Source of the DNA: Mesorhizobium_K marinum
GTDB taxonomy: Bacteria > Pseudomonadota > Alphaproteobacteria > Rhizobiales > Rhizobiaceae
Length of the DNA: 64,000 bases
Reading direction: 5' to 3' (one strand)
Assembly: GCF_040813715.1 (NCBI RefSeq)
Contig: NZ_JBFOCH010000004.1
The position numbers were made by a program, and so were the translations under genes. The notes under the pieces were generated by a model. The model had not been told where the DNA came from. It searched no databases and saw nothing but the letters and a program-made list of their open reading frames with translations. Shown piece by piece: positions 42,738-51,858 of the stretch (positions within the stretch are counted from its first letter, which is position 1; each line of letters starts with the position of its first letter).

Positions 42738-43243
42738 GCATGATGTCGATCAGGTCGGCCACGGCCAAGGACCGCGAGGCGATCCGCCTCGTCGAGGAGC
42801 ATGCGTTCGGCCAGAAGGCGGAAGCCGGGCTGGTGGACGCGCTGGTGGAAAGCGGCAACACCGTCCTCGAACTGGTGGCCGAGGAAGACGGCCACGTCGT
42901 CGGCCACATTCTCTTCTCGCGCCTCTATGTGGAGGACGCGGGCATGCAGTTTCCGGCGGTGGCGCTGGCGCCGCTGGCGGTGGAACCCTCGTTCCACGGC
43001 ACCGGCATCGGCGGTGCGCTCGTCCGCGAGGCGCATCTCAGGCTGAAGCAGGCCGGCGAGACGCTGTCGATCGTGCTCGGCGAACCCGGCTACTACGGCC
43101 GTTTCGGCTACACGCATGCGCGCGCCGCCGGCTTCGAAAGCGACTACCAGTGCGATGCGTTGCAGGCGCTCGCCTGGGGCGACGCGCCCGCCGCCGGCAA
43201 GCTGGTCTACGCGCCCGCATTCGGCGCGGAACTCGCGGCCTAG
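42734..43243 (+). CDS. GNAT family N-acetyltransferase (YhbS-like)
   Basis: 169 aa translationally coupled to fmt by a 4-bp overlap. The acetyl-CoA motif is VALAPLAVEPSFHGTGIGGA; SIVLGEPGYYGRFGYTHARA is the C-terminal signature of the YhbS-like subgroup. The fixed position between fmt and truA is seen in related rhizobia, but the substrate is unknown. Confidence 0.9.
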   Translation: MSMMSIRSATAKDREAIRLVEEHAFGQKAEAGLVDALVESGNTVLELVAEEDGHVVGHILFSRLYVEDAGMQFPAVALAPLAVEPSFHGTGIGGALVREAHLRLKQAGETLSIVLGEPGYYGRFGYTHARAAGFESDYQCDALQALAWGDAPAAGKLVYAPAFGAELAA

Positions 43244-43251
43244 CAAGCGCC

Positions 43252-43995
43252 GTGCCGCGCTACCGCCTCGACATCGAGTATGACGGAACGCCCTATGCCG
43301 GCTGGCAGCGGCAGGCCGGCCAGCACTCGGTGCAGGCGGCGCTGGAGCAGGCGATCATCGGCTTTTCCAGCGAGACGGTGACGCTGCGCGGGGCGGGCCG
43401 CACCGATTCCGGCGTCCACGCCACAGGCCAGGTGGCGCATGTGGACCTCGCCAGGGACTGGCCGGACGACACGGTGCGCGACGCCGTCAACGCGCATCTG
43501 AAGCTGGCCTCGGAAACCGTGGCCGTCCTCGCTGCGGCGAAGGTCACCGACGCCTTCGACGCGCGGTTCTCGGCGACCGGACGCCACTATCTCTATCGCA
43601 TCCTCAACCGGCGCGCGCCGCCGGCGCTGGAAAAGGGTCGCGTCTGGTGGACGCCGGGCAGGCTCGACGCCGGCGCCATGCACGAGGCGGCGCAGCAGTT
43701 GCTCGGCCGCCACGATTTCACGACCTTCCGTTCCGCGCAGTGCCAGGCGACGAGCCCGCTCAGGACCCTCGAGCGTCTCGACGTCGCCCGCAGCGGCGAC
43801 CTGATCGAGGTCAGGACGTCGGCGCGTTCCTTCCTGCACAACCAGGTGCGCTCGATGGTCGGCACGCTGAAGCGCGTCGGCGAGGGCGCCTGGACCGCCG
43901 CCGACGTCAAGGCCGCGCTCGACGCCAGGGATCGCGCCGCCTGCGGGCCGATGGCGCCGCCGGACGGGCTCTATCTGGTCAAGGTCGACTACTGA
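43252..43995 (+). CDS. truA: tRNA pseudouridine(38-40) synthase
   Basis: 247 aa from GTG 43252, 8 bp after the preceding stop. Begins PRYRLDIEYDGTPYAGWQRQ; catalytic Asp in GAGRTDSGVHATGQVAH (residue about 52); RFSATGRHYLYRI and RSFLHNQVRSMVGTL are family motifs. It modifies the anticodon stem-loop. The 3' end overlaps the convergent membrane-protein gene by 7 bp. Confidence 0.96.
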   Translation: MPRYRLDIEYDGTPYAGWQRQAGQHSVQAALEQAIIGFSSETVTLRGAGRTDSGVHATGQVAHVDLARDWPDDTVRDAVNAHLKLASETVAVLAAAKVTDAFDARFSATGRHYLYRILNRRAPPALEKGRVWWTPGRLDAGAMHEAAQQLLGRHDFTTFRSAQCQATSPLRTLERLDVARSGDLIEVRTSARSFLHNQVRSMVGTLKRVGEGAWTAADVKAALDARDRAACGPMAPPDGLYLVKVDY

Positions 43996-44588
43996 GCGGC
44001 GGGCGCCGCGAAGCCGAAGGCCGTCTGCAGCGCCAGCAGAACAGCGACCGCCACGATGAACATGCCGGCGAACACCGCCGACGCCACGGCCGGACCCTTG
44101 TCCAGCGCCACGTTCGTCATCCGCCAGGAGAGCACCAGCGTCAGCACGAACAGGGCGAACGACAAAAGTACGCTGACCCCGGCCGCCGAGGGCGCGAACA
44201 GGTCGAGCAGCGCCGGCGGCAGCATGATCCAGGCGATCAGCGCCGACGACCAGTTGCCCGCCACCACGAGGTGCACGAAGCGGTCGGCAATGCCCGCGCG
44301 CGAGGCCACCGCGGCGAGCGCCAGCAGCGGCACGACCCAGATGGCGAGGTCGATCGTCGCGACCATGAGGACGGTGGAGAGCCTGCCCCCGAAACCGGCT
44401 GACCCGGCAAGTTCGTTGGCGAAGCCAACCCAGCCGACGATCAGCGGCGGCGCCGCCACGACCAGCGCGAAGAACGAGTTCCAGAAGCCGTCGGCGCTGA
44501 GGTCGAGCATCTTCAACCCGTCCGCCCTGCCCAGCATCATGCGCCAGGCTCCGGTCAGGTATTGCTGGATTTCCTCGGCGGACGGCAT
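43989..44588 (-). CDS. Uncharacterised multi-pass membrane protein
   Basis: 199 aa with about five or six hydrophobic segments (around residues 40-60, 75-95, 110-130, 135-155 and 170-195). The N-terminal stretch MPSAEEIQQYLTGAWRMMLG is amphipathic and cytoplasmic. No catalytic motif was recognised. It sits between truA (convergent, 7-bp overlap) and dapE, which begins 12 bp upstream of its coding direction's end; similar proteins accompany dapE in rhizobia, but their role is not known. Confidence 0.72.
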   Translation of the reverse strand: MPSAEEIQQYLTGAWRMMLGRADGLKMLDLSADGFWNSFFALVVAAPPLIVGWVGFANELAGSAGFGGRLSTVLMVATIDLAIWVVPLLALAAVASRAGIADRFVHLVVAGNWSSALIAWIMLPPALLDLFAPSAAGVSVLLSFALFVLTLVLSWRMTNVALDKGPAVASAVFAGMFIVAVAVLLALQTAFGFAAPAAQ

Positions 44589-44600
44589 GCGGCCCTGGCC

Positions 44601-45788
44601 CTACGCGAACCAGTCGTCGAGGAAGCGGCTGTAGATGTCGGTCAACGTCTCCAGGTCGGCCAGCGCGACGCGCTCGTCCACCATGTGCATGGTCTTGCCG
44701 ACCAGTCCGAACTCGACCACCGGGCAGTGATCCTTGATGAAGCGGGCGTCCGAGGTGCCGCCGGAGGTCGACAGGCCGGGCGTGCGGCCGGTCACTGCCC
44801 GGATCGATTCGCTGAGCGCTTCGATCAGCTTGTCGTCGCGCGTCAGGAACACCTCGCTCGGGCGGTCGCGCCAGGTCAGGTCGAAGCCGATCGGTTCCTG
44901 CCGGTCGGGCCGGAACTTGCCGCGCTTGCTGGCGCGGTCCAGCCGGTTGTGGATCTCGGCCTGCAGCGTCTCAGGCGTCCAGGTGTCGTTGAAGCGGATG
45001 TTGAAGGCGGCCGTCGCCCGGGCCGGGATGACGTTGGTCGCCGGATTGCCGATGTCGATCGAGGTGATCTCGAGATTGCTCGGCTGGAAGTCGCGCGTTC
45101 CGGCGTCGAGCGCCGGCGACAGCAGCGCCTCGGCGAGCGTGATCAGCCCGCGCGCCGGATTGTCGGCCAGGTCGGGATAGGCGACATGTCCCTGCCGACC
45201 GTGCACGGTGATCACCCCGGAGATCGAGCCGCGCCGGCCGATCTTGATCATGTCGCCGAGCTGTTGCGGGTTTGTCGGCTCGCCGACGATAGCCGCATCC
45301 CAGCGCTCGCCCTTGGCCGTGGCCCATTCGAGCAGCTTGCCGGTGCCGTTGATCGAGGGACCTTCCTCGTCGCCGGTGATGAGCAGCGAGACGGACCCCC
45401 GGATCGGGCGTCCGTCAGCGACGCGCCGCGCCACGGCCGCCACGAAGCAGGCGATGCCGCCTTTCATGTCGACGGCCCCGCGCCCGTACATCTCGCCCTT
45501 GTGGACGGCGGCGGAAAACGGCGGATGGGTCCACGACCCCTCGTCGCCCACCGGAACCACGTCGGTGTGGCCGGCGAACATCAGATGCGGGCCATTGCCG
45601 GAACGGCGCGCATAGAGGTTTTCGACGTCGGGCGTCCCCGCCTCCGAAAACACCGGCCGCTCGACCGCGAAGCCGAGCGGCGCGAGCATCGCTTCGAGTG
45701 CCGACAGCGCTCCGCCCTCCGCCGGCGTGACCGAAGGGCAGCGTATCAGCGTGGCGAGGTTTGCGGCGGGATCGATGGGCAGCGTCAT
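44601..45788 (-). CDS. dapE: Succinyl-diaminopimelate desuccinylase
   Basis: 395 aa from ATG 45788. M20 metallopeptidase motifs: LMFAGHTDVVPVGDEGSWTH (His and Asp), GRGAVDMKGGIACFV (bridging Asp), LLITGDEEGPSINGTGKLLE (catalytic Glu) and the C-terminal GLVGKTMHMVDERV (His ligand). The STSGGTSDARF loop is typical of DapE. It releases LL-diaminopimelate in the succinylase branch of lysine/peptidoglycan synthesis. dapD lies 1.2 kb upstream on the same strand. Confidence 0.96.
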   Translation of the reverse strand: MTLPIDPAANLATLIRCPSVTPAEGGALSALEAMLAPLGFAVERPVFSEAGTPDVENLYARRSGNGPHLMFAGHTDVVPVGDEGSWTHPPFSAAVHKGEMYGRGAVDMKGGIACFVAAVARRVADGRPIRGSVSLLITGDEEGPSINGTGKLLEWATAKGERWDAAIVGEPTNPQQLGDMIKIGRRGSISGVITVHGRQGHVAYPDLADNPARGLITLAEALLSPALDAGTRDFQPSNLEITSIDIGNPATNVIPARATAAFNIRFNDTWTPETLQAEIHNRLDRASKRGKFRPDRQEPIGFDLTWRDRPSEVFLTRDDKLIEALSESIRAVTGRTPGLSTSGGTSDARFIKDHCPVVEFGLVGKTMHMVDERVALADLETLTDIYSRFLDDWFA

Positions 45789-45858
45789 GCCAGCGGGATA
45801 GAACAAAGCGCGGTTGCTGTCACGATCAAGCGGCGGCAGCCGCATGGACCAGCCGCGT

Positions 45859-46590
45859 CTATCGCGGATGCGCAGCGCTGCTCTCGATCATGGTTATCTT
45901 CTGCCAGATCTTGCGCGACAGGTTGGAGCCGAGCTCCTCGATGTCGTTGACCGCGCCTGCCACCACCTCGTCGTTGACCGACTGGGCGAACAGCGCGGCC
46001 AGCTTGCCCGTGATCGACAGCATCTCGGAACAGTAGTCGAGATAGCGGGCAAGGTCCTGCCGGTTGGTGATTCGGGCCGGCGAATGCGCCGTCGGCGTGA
46101 AGGCGTCCGACAGCGCGGCCGGGTCCTTGGTGAGCTGGTGCATGTCGATGACGTGGATCAGCGAGCGCAGCGCATGCAGTTCGGCGAACACCCGCCGCCG
46201 CTTGATGCGCTCCTCGCTGCGTGCCAGCGCCAGGAAGCCGAGCCCGGCCAGCAGCAGCGTGTTGATCGATGCCTCGATGCCCTGCACGAAGTCGAACGCG
46301 CCGGTCGAGATGCGGTCGAAGGACAGGATGGTGCCGACGAACAGGAAGACCGCGGCGCCGCCGAGTATCGCCAGGCCGATCAGGATGCGAACCCACCAGA
46401 TCGGCGCCTCCAGCGCCTTGGCCGAGTCCGCCAGGTCGTTCGACAGCGTGACCAGTTCCTGCGCCACGCGGCGCAGTCCGCTATCGGGGAAACGGTCGGC
46501 GATGCGCTGTTCGAGCGCGGCTGCGGTCTCGATGATCAGCCGCGGATCGAGCTGGCGGTAGCGTCGCTGCTTGACCTGGCTGCCGGCCAT
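45859..46590 (-). CDS. Uncharacterised two-helix membrane protein
   Basis: 243 aa. An N-terminal cytoplasmic helical part (RLIIETAAALEQRIADRFPD) is followed by two close transmembrane helices (ILIGLAILGGAAVFLFVGTI and TLLLAGLGFLALARSEE) and a C-terminal cytoplasmic helical region (residues about 125-243). No enzymatic motif is recognised. It lies between dapE and a DUF805 gene, 1 bp after the latter's stop, so they are probably cotranscribed with dapD. Confidence 0.68.
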   Translation of the reverse strand: MAGSQVKQRRYRQLDPRLIIETAAALEQRIADRFPDSGLRRVAQELVTLSNDLADSAKALEAPIWWVRILIGLAILGGAAVFLFVGTILSFDRISTGAFDFVQGIEASINTLLLAGLGFLALARSEERIKRRRVFAELHALRSLIHVIDMHQLTKDPAALSDAFTPTAHSPARITNRQDLARYLDYCSEMLSITGKLAALFAQSVNDEVVAGAVNDIEELGSNLSRKIWQKITMIESSAAHPR

Positions 46591-46591
46591 C

Positions 46592-46969
46592 TCAGCCGCC
46601 GGCCGGCGCGTTCGGATGCGGTCCGTACCGGTTCGGCCCGCGTTCTCCGGGGATCAGGCAGAGTGCGATGAAGGCAAGGATCGAGATGATCGGGATGAAC
46701 AGGGCGATCGCGATGTGGCCGGGCTTGCCGATGTCGTGCAGCCGCTTCACGCTGAGCGCGACATTGGCCCAGATGGCGACCACCATGACGATCCAGAAGG
46801 CGGCCGCCAAGGTCTGGCCGGCCGCGCTGTCTTCAGCCACCAGCGTGAAGCGGTAGAGCAGGAACGCCTGCACGATGGCGAGCAGCAGTCCCGCGAGAAA
46901 ATAGGCCGCGCGGCTCACGCGGCCGGTGAAACGGAAGAAGAGCCAGATGAGCTTGTCTTTTTCAGGCAA
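46592..46969 (-). CDS. DUF805 family membrane protein
   Basis: 125 aa. The DUF805 motif FFRFTGRVSRAAYFLAGLLL opens the protein, and VALSVKRLHDIGKPGHIAIA with the RLHD signature follows before the last helices. The C-terminal GERGPNRYGPHPNA is the usual GxxGxNxYGxxP ending. Four helices expected. Function unknown; it lies 21 bp after dapD on the same strand. Confidence 0.88.
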   Translation of the reverse strand: MPEKDKLIWLFFRFTGRVSRAAYFLAGLLLAIVQAFLLYRFTLVAEDSAAGQTLAAAFWIVMVVAIWANVALSVKRLHDIGKPGHIAIALFIPIISILAFIALCLIPGERGPNRYGPHPNAPAGG

Positions 46970-46990
46970 GAAAGTCGGATCCGGTTGCGA

Positions 46991-47845
<855 letters not shown>

Positions 47846-47976
47846 GAATTCCCCCAATACAACGTGGTGTTAAGTCGAAGGCCGGTAAGCTCGGCCGAAA
47901 TCGCGCGGACCCTATTTCAAGCCTTGGAGAGGGTCAATCGCGCCTGCGCCACGGGGCAGGGCCGGCAGGTGAAAGA

Positions 47977-49029
47977 ATGAATCCGAACGAGAAGACGGGC
48001 TGGACGCCGCTGCCGCATTCCGACGAGGACCTCGAGCGCGTCAGGAGCGTTCCGGACACCGCGCAGACCACGGCGCCGACCTACCGGCTTGCCTGGAACG
48101 ACGAAGAGTTCATGACGCGCCGCGAACTCAGGCCGGTGCGCCTGCAGCTCGAGCTTCTGAAGCCGGAGATGACGCTTGCCGAGCGCGGCATCCGCTCGAC
48201 GGTGATCCTGTTCGGCGGCGCGCGCCTGCCCGAGCCGGGCGGCCCCGCCTGGGCGGCCAAGAACGAGACGCAGAAGAAGAACCTCGAGGCCAACAGCCGC
48301 TACTACGAGGAGGCGCGCGCCTTCGCCCGCGTCTGCTCGGAGCATTCTGCGGCATCCTACTACCGCGAATTCGTCGTGGTCACCGGCGGCGGGCCGGGCG
48401 TGATGGAGGCCGGCAACCGCGGCGCGGCCGACGTCGGCGCGCCGTCGATCGGCCTGAACATCGTGCTGCCGCACGAGCAGGCGCCGAACCCCTACATCAC
48501 GCCGGAGCTCTGCTTCAATTTTCACTACTTCGCCATCCGCAAGATGCACTTCGTCATGCGCGCCAAGGCGGTGGCGGTGTTCCCCGGCGGCTTCGGCACG
48601 ATGGACGAGTTGTTCGAGACGCTGACGCTGATCCAGACCGGGCGCATGGAGCGCGTGCCGATCATCCTCTTCGGCGGGGAATTCTGGCGCCGCGCCATCG
48701 ACCTCGACTATCTCGCCGNACTCTGCTTCAACTTCCATTACTTCGCCATCCGCAAGATGCACTTCGTCATGCGCGCCAAGGCGGTGGCGGTGTTCCCCGG
48801 CGGCTTCGGCACGATGGACGAGTTGTTCGAGACGCTGACGCTGATCCAGACCGGGCGCATGGAGCGCGTGCCGATCATCCTCTTCGGCGGGGAATTCTGG
48901 CGCCGCGCCATCGACCTCGACTATCTCGCCGAGCAGGGCACCATTTCTCCCGGCGACCAGGACATCATCGACTTTGTCGATTCGGCCGACGACGCATGGG
49001 ACATCATCCGGCGTTTCTACAAGCTCTGA
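47977..49029 (+). CDS. LOG/TIGR00730 family Rossmann-fold protein (scaffold joint inside)
   Basis: The family motif PGGFGTMDELFE (nucleotide-monophosphate binding) is present, with VVTGGGPGVMEAGNRGA upstream. These proteins are phosphoribohydrolases (cytokinin-activating LOG) or close relatives, often misnamed lysine decarboxylases. The n at 48719 joins copies 48508-48718 and 48721-48931 (offset 213, several SNPs); the frame survives with about 71 repeated residues, so the PGGFGT motif appears twice only by artefact. True length is about 279 aa. The 3' end overlaps the convergent DUF817 gene by 26 bp. Confidence 0.9.
   Translation: MNPNEKTGWTPLPHSDEDLERVRSVPDTAQTTAPTYRLAWNDEEFMTRRELRPVRLQLELLKPEMTLAERGIRSTVILFGGARLPEPGGPAWAAKNETQKKNLEANSRYYEEARAFARVCSEHSAASYYREFVVVTGGGPGVMEAGNRGAADVGAPSIGLNIVLPHEQAPNPYITPELCFNFHYFAIRKMHFVMRAKAVAVFPGGFGTMDELFETLTLIQTGRMERVPIILFGGEFWRRAIDLDYLAXLCFNFHYFAIRKMHFVMRAKAVAVFPGGFGTMDELFETLTLIQTGRMERVPIILFGGEFWRRAIDLDYLAEQGTISPGDQDIIDFVDSADDAWDIIRRFYKL
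48508..48931. repeat. Overlap copies around scaffold joint n48719
   Basis: Bases 48508-48718 and 48721-48931 are 211-bp copies with offset 213; mismatches cluster at the left end (TTCAATTTTCACTAC versus TTCAACTTCCATTAC). It is the longest of the joint repeats seen. Confidence 0.92.
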
Positions 49030-50228
49030 CGGCGCGTCCGGCATCGTCCGGTTGCGTCTCGTCGAGCGGGCGGGGCCGGTGCACCAGCGTGACGAGCACG
49101 AAGGAAATGATCATCAGCAGGTACCAGGCGCCGAGCTTCTGCAGGGAGACTGGCGTCCAGCCTTCGGCCTGTCCCGGATAGAGCCAGGCGCGCGACCACG
49201 TCCCGATGNCCTGCGCGTCGTGGAGCGGGTGGGGTCGGTGCACCAGCGTGACGAGCACGAAGGAAATGTTCATCAGCAGGTACCAGGCGCCGAGCTTCTG
49301 CAGGGAGACCGGCGTCCAGCCCTCGGCCTGTCCCGGATAGAGCCAGGCGCGTGACCACGTCCCGATGTTTTCGGCGAACCAGATGAACAGCGCCACCAGC
49401 AGGAAGCCGACCAGCAGCGGNGAAGGAAATGATCATCAGCAGGTACCAGGCGCCGAGCTTCTGCAGGGAGACTGGCGTCCAGCCTTCGGCCTGTCCCGGA
49501 TAGAGCCAGGCGCGCGACCACGTCCCGATGTTCTCGGCGAACCAGATGAACAGCGCCACCAGCAGGAAGCCGACCAGCAGCGGCATGCGGTGGCGGAACC
49601 GGAAGACGCGGTAGTGCACGGTGGTTCGCCAGAACAGCAGGCCCGCCGCCGCGAACAGCGCGTAGCGGATGTCGACCACGAAGTGGTGCGCGAAGAAGTT
49701 GACGTAGATCGCCGCGGCCAGCACGATCGTCGTCCAGGCCGGCGGATAGCCCGTATAGCGCATGTCGAAGATGCGCGAGATGCGGGCGATGTAGGAGCCG
49801 ACCGCGGCGTACATGAAGCCCGAGAACAGCGGTACGCCGCCGATGCGGAAGAAGCTGTCCTCCGGATAGATCCACGATCCGGCCGACGTCTTGAAGATCT
49901 CCATCGCCGTGCCGACGATATGGAAGATGAGGATGACCGCCGCCTCGCTCGGGGTCTCGAGCCTGAACGCCAGCATCGAAAGCTGGATCGCCAGCGCGGC
50001 GAGGAAGAGGAAGTCGTAGCGCGCGATGCCGAGCCCGTCGGGCGGCAGGTATTTCGTGGCGATGATGAGGAAGAGGATCGCGCCGCCGAACAGGCAGGCC
50101 CAGCCCTGCTTCAGCCCGAACACCAGGAACTCGACAAGCGCCCCGGAGAGGCCGCGCGCCGGCAGCCGGTCGAGGATGCCGTGCGCGGCGTGGTCGATCC
50201 GCGCCTCGAGCGAGGTGAAGCGCTTCAA
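49004..50228 (-). CDS. DUF817 family membrane protein (two scaffold joints inside)
   Basis: Multi-pass membrane protein with the DUF817 motifs FLVFGLKQGWACLFGGAILF, EIFKTSAGSWIYPEDSFFRI and SGFMYAAVGSYIARISRIFD. Function unknown. Two joints (n49209, n49421) place three versions of its C-terminal coding region side by side. Joining 50228-49531 to 49208-49004 gives a continuous 300-aa product ending RACRNAG; the piece 49210-49420 is another allele. It overlaps the HAD gene upstream by 4 bp (ATGA) and the LOG gene by 26 bp at the 3' end. Confidence 0.85.
49100..49530. repeat. Three-copy overlap with an inserted variant contig
   Basis: Segment 49100-49208 is repeated exactly at 49422-49530 (offset 322). 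The intervening piece 49210-49420 carries the same region with different bases (for example TGTTCATC instead of TGATCATC, GAGACCGGCG instead of GAGACTGGCG) and extends past both ends. The two outer segments are one haplotype; the middle piece is an alternative haplotype contig placed in between. Confidence 0.9.
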
Positions 50229-50932
50229 TCGGCGGTCCCGACGATGCGGCTGAGGAAGCTGCCGAGATCGTCGGTCACGAAATCGACGTCGTCCTCGTAG
50301 TCGGCGTCCCTTTCCCAGATTTCGGAGAAGGTCGGCTCGAAATTCCTGGGCACGACGAGCACCGTCGTCATGCCGAGCGATTTCGGCACCGCGAGGTTAC
50401 GCGCCAGGTCCTCGAACATCACCGCCTTGGGGCCGGTCACGGCGTGCAGCGCGGCGAAGCGCTCATAGGTCTGGCGCGCCGGCTTCGGCGTCAGGTCGGC
50501 GGCGACGATGTCGAAGATGTCGTCGAAATGGTCGAGGATGCCGAGCTGGCGGGCGGCGCGCTCGGCGTGGCTGCGGTTGCCGTTGGTGAAGATGAACTTG
50601 CGCCCGGGCAGCTGGCGGATCGCCGTGCCCAGCGACGGGTCCGGCACCAGCCAGCTGTAGTCGATGTCGTGCACCTTCTGCAGGAAGTCGTCGGGGTCGA
50701 TGCGGTGGCGCTCCATAAGTCCGGCGAGCGTTGTGCCGTATTCGCGGTAGAGCTCCTTCTGCAGCGTGCGGGCGTCCTCGCGCGACAGGCTCAGCAGTTC
50801 GCTGACATAGGAGGTCATCCGCACGTCGATCTGCGAGAAGAGATTGGTGTGGTGCGGATAGAGCGTGTTGTCGAGATCGAACACCCAGTCGGTGACATGG
50901 GAGAAGCGGTGCGGATCGGGAAGCTCTGTCAT
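50225..50932 (-). CDS. HAD family pyrimidine 5'-nucleotidase
   Basis: 235 aa. HAD motif I is WVFDLDNTLYP (nucleophile Asp near residue 19), motif II KFIFTNGN, motif III KPARQTYERFA with Lys, and motif IV AVMFEDLARNL. The YPHHTNLFSQIDVRM stretch belongs to the SDT1/pyrimidine 5'-nucleotidase subgroup. It probably dephosphorylates UMP/CMP or related phosphates. Translationally coupled to DUF817 by a 4-bp overlap. Confidence 0.92.
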   Translation of the reverse strand: MTELPDPHRFSHVTDWVFDLDNTLYPHHTNLFSQIDVRMTSYVSELLSLSREDARTLQKELYREYGTTLAGLMERHRIDPDDFLQKVHDIDYSWLVPDPSLGTAIRQLPGRKFIFTNGNRSHAERAARQLGILDHFDDIFDIVAADLTPKPARQTYERFAALHAVTGPKAVMFEDLARNLAVPKSLGMTTVLVVPRNFEPTFSEIWERDADYEDDVDFVTDDLGSFLSRIVGTAD

Positions 50933-51051
50933 GGGACCCTTCTAGCGCAGTTGGGCGGCGTGCGGATATCTCGGCTGCAACAAATTTGGGGACGATCCCG
51001 GCGAAACCACGGCTTGGCTAAAACTTTATCTTTCGCGGAAGGCCCTCCTTC

Positions 51052-51852
51052 ATGCACAGGCTGCCAATGACCTGCACACACAGGGGCTTGTGCATGTATC
51101 GACTGTTGTCCAAATCCGCGGCCGTTGCGTTCGCATCGGTGGCCGCGTCCATCCTTCTTGCGTTGATCGTCGTTCCGGCGCTCGGCGGGGTCGTCGACGG
51201 CACGGCCTGGGTCATGCTGGTGATGTGCCCGCTGGCGATCGCCTGGCCGGCCAGCGCCTACATGTTCTGGCAGGGCGACAAGCTGAAGCGCGCGCATGAC
51301 GAGCTGGCGCGCGCCCATGCCGAGCTTGCCGCCGCGCACAGCCGGCTGGAGGAGAAGTCGAAGCGCGACCCGATGACCGGCATGCTGAACCGCGAGACCT
51401 TCTTCCAGGCGCTCGACCGCACGCGCCGCAGGTCCGACCGCGGCGCGCTCCTCATCATCGACGCCGATCACTTCAAGAAGATCAACGACAGCTTCGGCCA
51501 CCTGACCGGCGACGACGCGCTGCTTGAGATCGCCGCCGCGATCAGGCGCGCGGTGCGCGCCGGCGACGTGCTCGGCCGCATCGGCGGCGAGGAGTTCGGG
51601 GCGCTGCTCGTCGGCGCCACCGACGACGAGGCCGCGCGGGTGGCGGAGCGCATCCGCCACGAGGTGGAACTGATCCGCTTCCGCCCGGTCGATGAACGCA
51701 CCGTGCCGCTGACCGTGTCGATCGGCGGCACGGTCTGTGGCCATGACACCACCGTGTCCGACCTGATGCGGGCCGCCGACAGGCGCCTCTACGAAGCCAA
51801 GAGCCGCGGCCGCAACCTGGCGATCGTCGAGCCCGTCGCGGCTGCTGCCTGA
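51052..51852 (+). CDS. Diguanylate cyclase (GGDEF domain) with membrane anchor
   Basis: 266 aa from ATG 51052, or 252 aa from ATG 51094 (each has a purine-rich stretch upstream; the second fits the membrane anchor better). Two N-terminal helices (AVAFASVAASILLALIVV; GTAWVMLVMCPLAIAWPASA) lead to a short coiled coil and the GGDEF domain with active site RIGGEEFG (around residue 181). The RxxD inhibitory site (RAGD) sits five residues before it, so product inhibition is likely. It makes cyclic di-GMP, often linked with pili and biofilm. Its input signal is unknown. Confidence 0.93.
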   Translation: MHRLPMTCTHRGLCMYRLLSKSAAVAFASVAASILLALIVVPALGGVVDGTAWVMLVMCPLAIAWPASAYMFWQGDKLKRAHDELARAHAELAAAHSRLEEKSKRDPMTGMLNRETFFQALDRTRRRSDRGALLIIDADHFKKINDSFGHLTGDDALLEIAAAIRRAVRAGDVLGRIGGEEFGALLVGATDDEAARVAERIRHEVELIRFRPVDERTVPLTVSIGGTVCGHDTTVSDLMRAADRRLYEAKSRGRNLAIVEPVAAAA

Positions 51853-51858
51853 CGCCGG

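Noticed and set aside
45799..45858. Small gene between dapE and the two-helix membrane protein
   Set aside because: No start with ribosome-binding site and no family resemblance; it is only a 70-bp spacer.
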